Shown: positions 50,850-60,402 of the stretch, in pieces
Layout: each line of letters opens with the position of its first letter
Position numbering within the stretch: position 1 is the first letter of the stretch
From: FEN-1219 sp039933105
GTDB lineage: Bacteria > Pseudomonadota > Gammaproteobacteria > Steroidobacterales > Rariloculaceae
NCBI GenBank assembly: GCA_039933105.1
Contig: JBDTOT010000003.1
Coordinates: 1-64,000, forward strand
DNA length: 64,000 bases
Direction of reading: 5' to 3'
Notes under the pieces: generated by a model
The model's input: only the letters and a program-made list of their open reading frames with translations
Told to the model about the DNA's origin: nothing
The model's database searches: none
Made by a program: the position numbers and the translations under genes

Positions 50850-51002
50850 TCAGAACAGCGTGTAGATGAACGGCGCAACGGCGGAGCCTTGCGCGAGAAC
50901 GAGCAACACGCCGAGCATCAGCATGACCACGATGACAGGCGCAAGCCAGAACTTCTTGCGCGCGCGCATGAATCCCCACAAGTCTTTCAGAAGCTCCATC
51001 AT
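50850..51002 (-). CDS. DUF5989-family small membrane protein
   Basis: 50-aa protein. It begins with MMELLKDLWGFMRARKKFWL, has one hydrophobic helix in the middle, and ends in GSAVAPFIYTLF. This pattern matches DUF5989, a small family found beside SxtJ and carbamoyltransferase genes. Its ATG shares a base with the SxtJ stop (TGATG), so translation is coupled. The molecular role is unknown. A second Met directly follows the first. Confidence 0.88.
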   Translation of the reverse strand: MMELLKDLWGFMRARKKFWLAPVIVVMLMLGVLLVLAQGSAVAPFIYTLF

Positions 51003-51415
51003 CAGAATGGCCTCTCCAAATCTTCCACTTCGGGTTTCTTGCTCGGCAAACGATAGCTCTTAATAGATCCGTCGCGTCCCTTCGACAGTTGGCCTCGACC
51101 AGAAACCCGTCTGAACAGACCGAGGGGAGTAATCACCAGGAAGAATACCAACGCCATGATCAGCGGCGACGTCACTTTGTTCAATAACAAACCAAACCGC
51201 ATCCACGCGCGATAGACCGGCCGCAGGGTCCCCGGAGCCACCAAGCCCCAAACGATCAAGACTCCGCCGACGATCCAAGGCCACCGTGGGAGCCCGCGAC
51301 CGAGGAGCCACGGCAGCAGCAGGCCGAATAGCCCGATAATGATGCCGCCCGTAGTGAGCGCGAAGTTTCGGAGACCTTTTCGGTCGAGCTCCGGAATGGC
51401 GTGGGTATTGCTCAT
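51002..51415 (-). CDS. SxtJ-family membrane protein
   Basis: 137 aa with three or four hydrophobic segments (TTGGIIIGLFGLLLPWLLG, WIVGGVLIVWGLVAPG, PLIMALVFFLVITPLGLF) and a basic C-terminus (RLPSKKPEVEDLE). Length and the RAWMRFG...ITPLGLFRR pattern fit SxtJ proteins, which accompany SxtI/NodU-type carbamoyltransferases. The start shares its A with the carbamoyltransferase stop (TGATG). Confidence 0.85.
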   Translation of the reverse strand: MSNTHAIPELDRKGLRNFALTTGGIIIGLFGLLLPWLLGRGLPRWPWIVGGVLIVWGLVAPGTLRPVYRAWMRFGLLLNKVTSPLIMALVFFLVITPLGLFRRVSGRGQLSKGRDGSIKSYRLPSKKPEVEDLERPF

Positions 51416-53259
51416 CAGTCGAGACCAAACTCGTTCTGCCAGTCACCCGTTTCCTTCCACGGCGGCTGTGCTCGCTTGTCCAGGAGGAAATTTTCGATGA
51501 CCAGGTAGTCCATTTCCGTGCGCATGAAACAGCGGTACGCATCCGCCGGCGTGCAGACGATCGGCTCGCCCCGCACGTTGAACGACGTGTTGACCAGCAC
51601 ACCGCAACCCGTGCGCCGCTCGAACGCCTGGAGAAGCTTGTAGTACCTCGGGTTCGTGTCCTCGTGCACCGTTTGAATGCGTGCCGAATAGTCGACGTGC
51701 GTGATCGCCGGTAGGGTCGAGCGTTTGAGATTCAACCTCTCGATCCCGAACAGAGTCTGCTGTTCTTCCGTCAAGCCGATCCGCAGATCCTCCTTGATCG
51801 GGGCGACGATCAGCATGTACGGACTGGGTCTATCCTGTTCGAAGTAATCGGAAACACGTTCGGCGAGCACCGACGGCGCAAATGGCCGAAACGACTCCCG
51901 GTACTTGATCTTCAGGTTCATCACGGACTGCATCCGAGCACTGCGCGCATCGCCAATGATGGATCTGCCGCCCAAAGCGCGCGGCCCAAACTCCATGCGT
52001 CCCTGAAACCAGCCGACTACGTGCTCCGACTCCAGAATCTCCGCCAGACGCGCCAGCAGCGTTTCCTCGTCGAGCTCCTCGTACTTGGCCCCCGACTCGT
52101 CCAATGCACTTCGAATATCGTCAGCAGCGAACCGCGGTCCGAGATAAGAACCGCGCATCGTGTCGCCGCCGTTGACGACCCGTGTGCCGCCGCGCGCATA
52201 CCAGGCGACCGCCGCCGCCCCGATGGCGCCACCGGCATCGCCTGCAGCTGGTTGTATCCAGATGTCGTCGAACGGGCCTTCGCGAAGCAGGCGACCGTTC
52301 GCGACGCAGTTGAGCGCGACGCCGCCGGCCAGGCACAGATATTTCGAACCCGTCTCCTTGTGAACCGTTTCCGCCAGACGCAACACTATCTCTTCCGTCA
52401 CCAGCTGAATCGAAGCCGCGAGATCCATTTCGCGTTGCGTAACTTCGGATTCCGGCTTGCGCGGTGGGCCGCCGAACAGCGTGTCGAAACGGCTGCTCGT
52501 CATGGTGAGGCCAGTGCAGTAGTTGAAGAAATCCATGTCGAGCCGAAACGTGCCGTCGTCTTTGACGTCGATCAGCTGATCCCGAATCTTGTCGGCGTAT
52601 TTGGGTTCTCCGTAAGGAGCCAGCCCCATCAACTTGTACTCGCCCGAGTTCACTTTGAAGCCGGTGAAGTACGTGAACGCTGAATACAGCAGCCCGAGCG
52701 AATGCGGGAAGTCGATTTCCCACAACGGAGTGAGATTGCTCCCCTCACCCTTCCACACCGACGTAGTCGCCCACTCGCCCACCCCATCCATGCATAGAAC
52801 CGCGGCTTCCTGATAGGGGCTGAAGTAGAAAGCGGACGCGGCGTGCGACTGATGGTGCTCGGAGAACAACAAGGAGGGAAGGTCCTTCTTCTTGCACCCC
52901 AAGGCCGCGGCGAGTTCTTTCTTCACGAGATCTTTGAGGAAGAGCTTCTCCTTGAGCCAGATCGGCATGGACATGGCAAAAGACCGGATGCCGCTCGGCG
53001 CGTATGCCAGGTACGTCTCGAGCAATCGCTCGAATTTCACGAGCGGCTTGTCGTAGAAGACGACGGAGTCGACATCTTCGATGCGCAGGCCCGCCTCGCG
53101 CAGGCAGTATTCGACGGCTTTGGCAGGAAATCCGGCGTCGTGTTTCTTCCTGGTGAACCGCTCCTCTTGAGCAGCGGCGACGATCACGCCCCCCCGAAGC
53201 AGCGCAGCGGCGCTGTCGTGATAGAAGGCGGAGATGCCGAGAATATTGTCCGATGCCAT
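51415..53259 (-). CDS. NodU/CmcH/SxtI-family carbamoyltransferase
   Basis: Transfers a carbamoyl group from carbamoyl phosphate to a hydroxyl, here probably on a sugar of a surface glycan. 614 aa. The N-terminal ASKHA-like domain starts ILGISAFYHDSAAAL and includes EERFTRKKHDAGFP, SEHHQSHAASAFYFSPY and CLAGGVALNCVANGRL. The C-terminal YrdC-like domain has FQGRMEFGPRALGGRSI, ARMQSVMNLKIKYRESFRPF and VLVNTSFNVRGEPIV. First gene of a three-gene coupled operon. Location next to the glycan cluster supports the polysaccharide role; the exact acceptor is unknown. Confidence 0.92.
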   Translation of the reverse strand: MASDNILGISAFYHDSAAALLRGGVIVAAAQEERFTRKKHDAGFPAKAVEYCLREAGLRIEDVDSVVFYDKPLVKFERLLETYLAYAPSGIRSFAMSMPIWLKEKLFLKDLVKKELAAALGCKKKDLPSLLFSEHHQSHAASAFYFSPYQEAAVLCMDGVGEWATTSVWKGEGSNLTPLWEIDFPHSLGLLYSAFTYFTGFKVNSGEYKLMGLAPYGEPKYADKIRDQLIDVKDDGTFRLDMDFFNYCTGLTMTSSRFDTLFGGPPRKPESEVTQREMDLAASIQLVTEEIVLRLAETVHKETGSKYLCLAGGVALNCVANGRLLREGPFDDIWIQPAAGDAGGAIGAAAVAWYARGGTRVVNGGDTMRGSYLGPRFAADDIRSALDESGAKYEELDEETLLARLAEILESEHVVGWFQGRMEFGPRALGGRSIIGDARSARMQSVMNLKIKYRESFRPFAPSVLAERVSDYFEQDRPSPYMLIVAPIKEDLRIGLTEEQQTLFGIERLNLKRSTLPAITHVDYSARIQTVHEDTNPRYYKLLQAFERRTGCGVLVNTSFNVRGEPIVCTPADAYRCFMRTEMDYLVIENFLLDKRAQPPWKETGDWQNEFGLD

Positions 53260-53497
53260 GTTAGTAACTCATGGCCTCGTGTTGGGATTGAGCCATTTGC
53301 ATACTGATGAAATAGTTTATAGCAGAACTCACGTGCTGTGCCTGGCGGTCGACCCGGCGGCTCCGTGAAACCATGACGAATTCGTGACTATAGGCACGAC
53401 ACGCCCGATCCGCGCCAACGCAAATCACAGTTTCCAGCGTGGTTCTACGGGCTGCGTAAGCGCGCAGACCTTTCGCGCCTCACCGAACGCGTCCGGT

Positions 53498-56458
53498 TCA
53501 GTTGCTGCCGCGAACGCTTTCGCTGGGACCGGTGCCGGTTGGCACCGCGCTCGCGCTCCTGCTGACGAACAGCTTGTCGACCTGCGCCAGCGGCTCGCGA
53601 CGGTTCACTCCGAGCGTGTGCACGCCGACGCTGCCGATCGTGATCGCGAACGGACCCTGCCACACCCAGCTGTTGCGCGGCGACATGTTGACGGTATTGA
53701 CCGTCCAACCGCCGTCGACCCCGAAGAAGGCCGAGTCCGACGAACTGCTGCTGCCCCAGCTACGCACCCAGACGTAATGAGTGCCCGTCTGACTGAAGTC
53801 CACCCGATACTCGAGCCGCGGCGAGCCATCGACCGAAGCCTCCATGGCCTGACCGCCCGACGCACCGCTCGGGGCAATCAGCGCCCACACACCACCGCCG
53901 ACGTTCACGTTCGCGTCAGCGTGCTCCGCTTCGATCGACACCGAGCCGTCGGAGCCCTGGGTATACGCACCCGTGCCGCCGCCCGACCCTGCGCTCGTGA
54001 TCGTGATCGTGATCGAGCTGCTGCCTGTGACGAGCCCCGAGTCGGTGACCGTGGCAGTGATCACGTGCGTACCGACACTGAGCGCAGACGTCGAGAACGC
54101 GCCCCCAAGTGTCCCCAGGTTGCCGTCGCGGCTGGAAGACCACGTGATCGACGCGGTCAGGTTGCCGTCCTCGGTGTCCGAGGCGTTCGCGGTAAAGTTC
54201 ACGGTCGTGGCCTGGACGAAACTCGTGCCCGTGGCGGGTGCCGTGATCGTCACCGTCGGAGGCGCATTCGATGTGCCGCTGCCGCGAACGCTTTCGCTGG
54301 GACCGGTGCCGGTTGGCACCGCGCTCGCGCTCCTGCTGACGAACAGCTTGTCGACCTGCGCCAGCGGCTCGCGACGGTTCACTCCGAGCGTGTGCACGCC
54401 GACGCTGCCGATCGTGATCGCGAACGGACCCTGCCACACCCAGCTGTTGCGCGGCGACATGTTGACGGTATTGACCGTCCAACCGCCGTCGACCCCGAAG
54501 AAGGCCGAGTCCGACGAACTGCTGCTGCCCCAGCTACGCACCCAGACGTAATGAGTGCCCGTCTGACTGAAGTCCACCCGATACTCGAGCCGCGGCGAGC
54601 CATCGACCGAAGCCTCCATGGCCTGACCGCCGGATGCACCGCTCGGCGCTATCAGCCCCCAGAGACCACCGACATTCACATTCGCGTCCGCATGCTCGGC
54701 TTCGATCGTGACCGAACCGTCGCTCTGCTGCTGGTAAGGTCCCGTCCCGCCGCCGGACGCCGTCAACTGAATGCTGAGGCTGTCCACGCTCGGCGCCTTG
54801 GCCCGCGACAGCGTGCGCAGCTCGGCGCGCCATCGAAGGTCCGTGGCACCGCCGGCAGCCACGAAACTCGTGTCGTGTCCCGGATGCGCGAGTTTCCAGG
54901 TCGATCCACCGTCGTTCGTCAGCCAGTACCGAATGCTCGTGTGAGAGGGGCGCGTGTCGGCGGACGCCATATGCACGCCGACGATACTGCTCGTTTCAGT
55001 GTCTACCCGCAGCGATCGCCCGTCCCCCCGCAGCTGTGCCGTAGCTGGGGCCCCACTCGGCGTGCCCCGATTCAGATAGTAGCGGCTCACCCCAAGGTCC
55101 CAACCGGCCACGATGTCGATTGTTCCATTGCCGTCGATGTCGTCGGCCACCAATGAGTTCGTGTCGATCGTCGCATCGGCAGAAATGTCGATACCCGCGC
55201 TGAAAACACCGTTGCCGTTGTTCAGGTAGAGCCGATCGTTCGCGACGTTGTCTGCCGCCGACCCGTGGGCACGGGCGCGATTGCCGGCGATGTAGTCAAG
55301 ATCACCGTCTCGATCGATGTCGACGAGCACGGTGCTATAGGTATTGCGTTGATCGGTGGAAATATTGGAGCCGGACACGCCGCTGAAAGGGTCCGCGCCG
55401 GGACCGGTGCAATTGTTCAAGTAGAGTCGGTCGAATCCGAGATTACCGACCAGGACGTCGAGGCAACCGTCCCCGTTCACATCGCCGAGTGCAATGGGGT
55501 CATAGCCGTTCAGCTTGTTCTCGTCGTCCGAAATGCGTGTCGGCGCCACGTTCGTGAACGGCGTGCCGGTGCCGTTGTTGAGATACAGATAGGTGCCTTC
55601 GGTGGTGCCGGTCGCGAGATCGAGTCGTGACTCGCCATTGACGATGATGGGCTTAAGGGTCGTCGCGACGACGAGATCGAGCAAGCCGTCGCCGTTCATG
55701 TCCCCGAGACGCACCGCGCGAGTCTCGACGGTCGGCGGCGGCGTAATGCTGAACTCGGCGAAAGAGCCGCTGCCGTTGTTGACGTAGTAGCGATCCGCCC
55801 CGTTCAGGTTACCGACGACGATGTCGGGGTCCCCGTCGTTATCGAAATCGCCGGTATCGACCGAACCTGCCGACGTGAATACGTTGCCAAGGTTCACCGG
55901 CGCCACACCCGCGAACGGTGTCGCACCGCCGTTGTTGAAGTAGACCAGGTTATCCGAGCCGCCCGTGTCTTCCGCCAACACGATGTCGAGATCGCCATCG
56001 AGATCGAAGTCCTCGACAGCGACGCTGCGCGTCGTTCCGGAGCTTCCGACCAACGTGACGGCAACCGACGCGGAAGTAAACGGCGTGCTCGTTCCGTTAT
56101 TGAAAAAGATGCGCGTGCTGCCGTTACCTGCGATCAACAGGTCGAGATCGCCGTCACCGTCGAAGTCCGCGAGGGCGAGCTTTCGCGCCGATGCACCCAC
56201 GCTACCGATGTCCGAGCCGGGCAACGCGGCGTCGACGACATTATTGAGCGGCACGCCACTGGGCAACCTCAAGACGCCGAGCGACGTATTCCAGTCCGCG
56301 GACGTCTTCGCTGAATCTCGCAGATTAGTGGTTGTGAAATCCTCGCTGAACGGAAGACCCGGCGGCGAGCCGAATGCAGGCGTGAGAAGCGCCGCCGCGA
56401 GGACCACCCATGCCGTACGCAGAGGTCGGCGGTGCCGCGGATAGTCGGGCCTGAACAT
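53498..56458 (-). CDS. large secreted FG-GAP/VCBS protein with duplicated carbohydrate-binding-like modules
   Basis: About 986 aa from the ATG at 56458, which has AGGGG about nine bases upstream; a GTG three codons earlier is also open. A signal peptide is visible (TAWVVLAAALLTPAFG). Seven FG-GAP-type calcium loops (such as DFDGDGDLDLLIAG, DMNGDGLLDLVVA, DIDRDGDLDYIAG) cover about 95-480 and probably form a beta-propeller. Two copies of a jelly-roll, carbohydrate-binding-like module (about 569-727 and 823-985; VTIEAEHADANVNVGG, THYVWVRSWGSSSS) flank one Ig-like domain (about 735-820). No PEP-CTERM or other sorting tail. Likely a surface glycan-binding protein. Confidence 0.88.
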   Translation of the reverse strand: MFRPDYPRHRRPLRTAWVVLAAALLTPAFGSPPGLPFSEDFTTTNLRDSAKTSADWNTSLGVLRLPSGVPLNNVVDAALPGSDIGSVGASARKLALADFDGDGDLDLLIAGNGSTRIFFNNGTSTPFTSASVAVTLVGSSGTTRSVAVEDFDLDGDLDIVLAEDTGGSDNLVYFNNGGATPFAGVAPVNLGNVFTSAGSVDTGDFDNDGDPDIVVGNLNGADRYYVNNGSGSFAEFSITPPPTVETRAVRLGDMNGDGLLDLVVATTLKPIIVNGESRLDLATGTTEGTYLYLNNGTGTPFTNVAPTRISDDENKLNGYDPIALGDVNGDGCLDVLVGNLGFDRLYLNNCTGPGADPFSGVSGSNISTDQRNTYSTVLVDIDRDGDLDYIAGNRARAHGSAADNVANDRLYLNNGNGVFSAGIDISADATIDTNSLVADDIDGNGTIDIVAGWDLGVSRYYLNRGTPSGAPATAQLRGDGRSLRVDTETSSIVGVHMASADTRPSHTSIRYWLTNDGGSTWKLAHPGHDTSFVAAGGATDLRWRAELRTLSRAKAPSVDSLSIQLTASGGGTGPYQQQSDGSVTIEAEHADANVNVGGLWGLIAPSGASGGQAMEASVDGSPRLEYRVDFSQTGTHYVWVRSWGSSSSSDSAFFGVDGGWTVNTVNMSPRNSWVWQGPFAITIGSVGVHTLGVNRREPLAQVDKLFVSRSASAVPTGTGPSESVRGSGTSNAPPTVTITAPATGTSFVQATTVNFTANASDTEDGNLTASITWSSSRDGNLGTLGGAFSTSALSVGTHVITATVTDSGLVTGSSSITITITSAGSGGGTGAYTQGSDGSVSIEAEHADANVNVGGGVWALIAPSGASGGQAMEASVDGSPRLEYRVDFSQTGTHYVWVRSWGSSSSSDSAFFGVDGGWTVNTVNMSPRNSWVWQGPFAITIGSVGVHTLGVNRREPLAQVDKLFVSRSASAVPTGTGPSESVRGSN
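53504..53857. repeat. 354-bp exact repeat, copy 1
   Basis: Identical base for base to 54278-54631, in the same orientation, with a fixed offset of 774. It encodes most of the C-terminal carbohydrate-binding-like module. Beyond the right edge the two copies drop at once to roughly 80% identity. Confidence 0.97.
54278..54631. repeat. 354-bp exact repeat, copy 2
   Basis: Partner of 53504-53857, encoding the same part of the first module. The sharp right-hand edge inside an older, diverged duplication points to recent gene conversion or unequal exchange. Confidence 0.97.
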
Positions 56459-56730
56459 CGGAGCCACCCCTGCGTTGTCGAATCCGTTCTTCGGGGACAG
56501 TGATCGTCTTGTCTGCGGAAGGATATAGTAGCTTTCGAGCGGTGAGGCCCGTAGTTGACAATGTGTAGGGCGTGGGTCACGTCGGGCGCTCCGTCTACCC
56601 CTTTATATAGTCCTTTAGGCCTGTCCACGCCGAGGCAAACGTCGCCACGGGCATCGATACGCCGCAGAAGTCCGCGACTCGTTGACTCCTGCACGCCATT
56701 TCCGCAGCCGCGCCGCTATACTCCGCCGCG

Positions 56731-57939
56731 ATGGAGCCGCCCGCGCGAAAATCCGCCGCCGACGCAAAGAGTATTGCCGTCATCGGCCTGTCCTATCCGT
56801 TTCGTGGCGGCATTTCGCACTACACGACGCTGCTCGTGCGTGAGCTGCGAAAACGACGTCCCGTGCGGTTCATTTCGCTGCTGCGTCAGTACCCCGGGTT
56901 TCTGTTCCCAGGAAAATCGCAGTACGACTACAGCGCGCGGAAACTCGAGGAGAGCAACGAGCGCCTGGTCGACACGCTAAATCCACTTACGTGGCTCAAA
57001 GTCGCCCGCATGCTGCGACGCGAACGGCCGGCACTCATCATATTTCAGTGGTGGCATCCGTTTTTCGCACCGGCCTTCGGAACGATCGTTCGTCTTCTGC
57101 CACGGGATCTGCAGCGCCGCGTGTGCTTTCTCTGCCACAACGTGCTGCCGCATGAGGGCAGCTCGGTTTCTCGACTGTTAACCAAGTTCGCTTTCGGGCG
57201 CGCACGCTTCTTCATCGTCCACTCGGAGCAGGATCAAAAACACCTCCTGGAGCTCAAGCCCGACGCAACCGTATGCAAGGGCGTCCATCCGAGCTACGAG
57301 GAATTCGGTAGCTGGGACGGCGAAAGCAAAGCGGATGCACGTGCCGCCCTGGCGATACCGGAAGACCAGCGAACGATCCTCTTTTTCGGCCTGATTCGAA
57401 CCTACAAAGGGCTCGACTATCTGATCGAGGCAATGCCAGCCGTGCTCAGGAAGTTCGGCTGCCAGTTGTTGATCGTGGGCGAGTTTTACGACGACAAGCA
57501 GAAGTACCTCGACTTGCTCGATCGCCTGGGCATCGGGTCGTCGGTACGGGTCGTCGACCGGTACGTGCCCAACGAGGAAGTTGCGCGTTACTTTAGGGCC
57601 GCCGACGTCGCCGTGCTGCCGTACGTCAGCGCAACACAGAGCGGCATCGTGCAAATCGCGTTCGGGCTCGGCACGCCCGTGATCACCACGGATGTCGGCG
57701 GTTTGCCCGAAGCCGTAGCGCATGAAAGGACCGGCCTAATCGTCAAACCAAGAGACGCCTCACAGCTCGCCGATGCCATCGTCAGATACTATGAAAACGG
57801 TTTAGAAGACCCATTCCGAAAGGAAATACTGGGCCAGGCCGGCCGCTTCGAATGGGACTCGGAGATCGGAATCGTCGAGGGCTTTCTCGCAGCAGGGCCA
57901 GAGCCGCTCGTCGATCGTGCCCCACCCGTGAGCCCATAG
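56731..57939 (+). CDS. family 4-type glycosyltransferase
   Basis: 402 aa, GT-B fold. The N-terminal half has IGLSYPFRGGISHYTTLLVR. The C-terminal donor-binding half has FFGLIRTYKGLDYLIEAMP, YVSATQSGIVQIAFGLGTPV and TDVGGLPEAVAHERTGLIV. There is no signal peptide, so it acts at the cytoplasmic face, adding a sugar to a lipid-linked glycan. It opens a run of same-strand genes to the window end. Donor and acceptor are unknown. Confidence 0.92.
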   Translation: MEPPARKSAADAKSIAVIGLSYPFRGGISHYTTLLVRELRKRRPVRFISLLRQYPGFLFPGKSQYDYSARKLEESNERLVDTLNPLTWLKVARMLRRERPALIIFQWWHPFFAPAFGTIVRLLPRDLQRRVCFLCHNVLPHEGSSVSRLLTKFAFGRARFFIVHSEQDQKHLLELKPDATVCKGVHPSYEEFGSWDGESKADARAALAIPEDQRTILFFGLIRTYKGLDYLIEAMPAVLRKFGCQLLIVGEFYDDKQKYLDLLDRLGIGSSVRVVDRYVPNEEVARYFRAADVAVLPYVSATQSGIVQIAFGLGTPVITTDVGGLPEAVAHERTGLIVKPRDASQLADAIVRYYENGLEDPFRKEILGQAGRFEWDSEIGIVEGFLAAGPEPLVDRAPPVSP

Positions 57940-57952
57940 CAGACGATACGAC

Positions 57953-59170
57953 GTGCCGAGAGTACTCATGCTGGCGCCCTGGCTGCCGTGGCCACCCTTC
58001 GACGGTGGCCGCATCAGGATGCTGGAGACATTGCGCTTCCTCAGCAAACGCCACGAAGTGACGTTACTCGCGCACATTCACAGCGAGGACGAGCGGCGGC
58101 ACGTCGACGCGCTGCGGCAATACTGCAAGCGGGTGGAAGTCTATGCGGCGCCGGATTCTCCGGCACATCGAATCGGCACGATCCTGCTCGGACTGTTCCG
58201 TTGGCGGGCGGCGATCCAGAGCGTTCATTTCAGTTCTCGGCTTGCGCGGCGCATAGCGGAGCTCACCGCAACAGAAGATTTCGACATCGTGCACATGGAG
58301 TTCTCGTTCTTTGCACACTATGTAGCCGCGATCAGCCCGACGAGTAGAGCCAAGTTGATTCTCTCGACGCATAACATCGAATCCGAGCGCCTCAAGCGGG
58401 AGAGTCGCATCTCCCCTTTCGGCTTTCGGCGGCTGGCGGTCGCTGTCGACGGCGCGTTCTTCCCCGATTGGGAGGAGCGAGCCGTGCAACTTTTCGATGG
58501 CGTCGCCGCCGTGTCGGAGTCGGACCGGGCGTGGATCGCAGATCGCACACATGACGTCGAGGTCGCCCTGGCTCCGAACGGAGTGGACACGCTGGGTTTC
58601 GCGAGCCGCGACGAGCGATCCGCGTCGACCACCAACATCGTCTTTACGGGCGTCATGGACTACCCCCCGAATGTGGACGCGGTCGCCTGGTTCGCAAGAG
58701 AAATCTGGCCTCTGCTGCGTAAGCGAAAACCGGACGCCCAGCTCCTAATAGTGGGCGCGCGACCGACGCCGGCCGTCGCTGCACTGGGCCAGCACGAAGG
58801 AATCACCGTCACCGGCGCGGTGGAAGACATTCGACCCTACGTGGCAGGCGCGCTGACGTTCGTGGTACCACTGCGATCGGGCGGCGGAACCCGCCTGAAA
58901 ATACTTCAGGCAATGGCCATTGGCTGCCCGGTGATCTCGACGGCCATCGGGGCCGAGGGTTTAGCGGTCACCGACGGAGAAGACATCCTGTTGGCAGAAA
59001 CGCCCGAAGACTTCGTCACGCAGGTGCTCGCCCTGGAACGTTCCCCCCAGCTGGCGCGCAGGATCGGCGCTGCCGGCCGAGCACTGGTTGCGAAACAGTA
59101 CGACTGGAGCGCCTGTTTGGCGGGAATCCAATCGCTGTACGACCGCGTGCTTCGCACCAGTACGCCATGA
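57953..59170 (+). CDS. glycosyltransferase, PEP-CTERM/EpsH1-associated-like
   Basis: 405 aa, GT4-type. N-terminus VLMLAPWLPWPPFDGGRIRM resembles the sugar-transferase group tied to PEP-CTERM/EpsH systems. Later segments: LILSTHNIESERLKRES, NIVFTGVMDYPPNVDAVAWF, and the donor-site SGGGTRLKILQAMAIGCPVI. GTG start at 57953, 13 bases after the previous stop. Its own stop overlaps the next ATG by 4 bp. Confidence 0.88.
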   Translation: MPRVLMLAPWLPWPPFDGGRIRMLETLRFLSKRHEVTLLAHIHSEDERRHVDALRQYCKRVEVYAAPDSPAHRIGTILLGLFRWRAAIQSVHFSSRLARRIAELTATEDFDIVHMEFSFFAHYVAAISPTSRAKLILSTHNIESERLKRESRISPFGFRRLAVAVDGAFFPDWEERAVQLFDGVAAVSESDRAWIADRTHDVEVALAPNGVDTLGFASRDERSASTTNIVFTGVMDYPPNVDAVAWFAREIWPLLRKRKPDAQLLIVGARPTPAVAALGQHEGITVTGAVEDIRPYVAGALTFVVPLRSGGGTRLKILQAMAIGCPVISTAIGAEGLAVTDGEDILLAETPEDFVTQVLALERSPQLARRIGAAGRALVAKQYDWSACLAGIQSLYDRVLRTSTP

Positions 59171-60402
59171 AGAACGGCCGCCTGTCGATTTGCTACGCGG
59201 CGCCGGGGCACACTTTGGTTGCTTCTGCGGGCTCGACCCGAAACATTCTCGCCGTCGCCGAGGCGCTTGGCGAACAGGCCGATGTCACGGTCGCGTTTCG
59301 CACTGTGTCGGACGAGATTGCGGCCGCGAGCTTTGCGGTCACAGAAATCGAGCGTACCAATGCCGTGGATGCCCGGCGTCGCGACGACGTTGCGGCGCGC
59401 GGGCTGAATCCGCTGTCGCACCTTGTCTATTGCCGCACGCTGAACAGATTCGCCGCGACGACTGCGCACGAGTTCGACCTCGTGTTCGAGAAAGGCTGGC
59501 GCCTGTCCGGATATCTCGCGTTGGCATTCGGCAGACATGGAGTCCCCGCGATTCTGATCGAGAACGATGCACGACATTGGAACGAGCCGGTCGCCACGCT
59601 ACGGCAGCTCGCCAAGTACCTCGCGCATCTCTCGGCACAGCGCGTTGCAGCCTATTGCTCGAGACGGACGCCGCTGATCATCGCCGAAACCGCGCAGCTG
59701 AAGACTGCGTTGGTCGAGCAGCGGCATGTGGCAGCGGAACGCATCGAAGTAGTGCATCTCGGAGTCGACCACGCCTTGTTTCGGCCGATGGACCAGGCGC
59801 GTGCAAGAGCGGCACTGGGATTGAGCCCGAACAAGATCCTGCTGATCTATGTGGGCGGGCTCGATCAGTATCACGACTTGTCGCCGATGTTTTTGGCGTT
59901 GTGCGATGGCACAATCGCGGACCTTGAGATTCTCGTCGTCGGCGACGGTGAGTACAGGCAGCGATACGAGTCGCTCGCGCAGAAAAGCGCGGCCGCGGTC
60001 CGATTCATCGGCAAGATCGGTCATGAGCGTATCCCCGAGTACGTGGCCGCAGCCGATGCATGCCTCGCCCCTTATCACACCAAGGGGTTCTACAAAGGCG
60101 AGGTCTCGTTCTCGACATTGAAAATCCCGGAGTACATGGCCTGTGCACGCCCCGTGATCAGCGTACCGAGCGGCCACATTCGCACGCTGATCGAGAATGC
60201 GACGACGGGGATATTGTTCGATAATGGGCCACGGGAGTGGCGCCAGTTCTTCGAGAGCTTTCCAACGCGGGAAAAACTCGCCGAAATGGGAAGCAGAGCG
60301 GCGGCCAAGGTTGCTTCGATGAGTTGGCGTGCCACGGCACGCGCCTACTACGAGTTCGGTAGCCGCCTCCGCGATGCCGCTTCGCGTCCTCAGGTAGCAT
60401 GA
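59167..60402 (+). CDS. glycosyltransferase (GT-B fold)
   Basis: 411 aa. N-terminus SICYAAPGHTLVASAGSTRN. The C-terminal half has VEVVHLGVDHALFRP-like, ILLIYVGGLDQYHDLSPMF, VGDGEYRQRYESLA and SFSTLKIPEYMACARPVISV segments. The last is the donor-binding Glu region of GT4-type enzymes. Coupled at both ends through ATGA overlaps, so it is firmly within the glycan operon. Sugar specificity unknown. Confidence 0.88.
   Translation: MKNGRLSICYAAPGHTLVASAGSTRNILAVAEALGEQADVTVAFRTVSDEIAAASFAVTEIERTNAVDARRRDDVAARGLNPLSHLVYCRTLNRFAATTAHEFDLVFEKGWRLSGYLALAFGRHGVPAILIENDARHWNEPVATLRQLAKYLAHLSAQRVAAYCSRRTPLIIAETAQLKTALVEQRHVAAERIEVVHLGVDHALFRPMDQARARAALGLSPNKILLIYVGGLDQYHDLSPMFLALCDGTIADLEILVVGDGEYRQRYESLAQKSAAAVRFIGKIGHERIPEYVAAADACLAPYHTKGFYKGEVSFSTLKIPEYMACARPVISVPSGHIRTLIENATTGILFDNGPREWRQFFESFPTREKLAEMGSRAAAKVASMSWRATARAYYEFGSRLRDAASRPQVA

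Noticed and set aside
53384..55156. 590-aa plus-strand open frame opposite the FG-GAP gene
   Set aside because: It is Arg/His-rich with no domain, and its internal repeat is only the mirror of the duplicated modules in the real minus-strand gene, which has a signal peptide, FG-GAP loops and family-like modules.
56600..56700. Fragments resembling GEMM-I pieces (ggcaaac, ggcctaaag) upstream of the FG-GAP and glycosyltransferase genes
   Set aside because: The pieces are on opposite strands or in the wrong order, with no gacgcaaagc core; not a riboswitch by eye.
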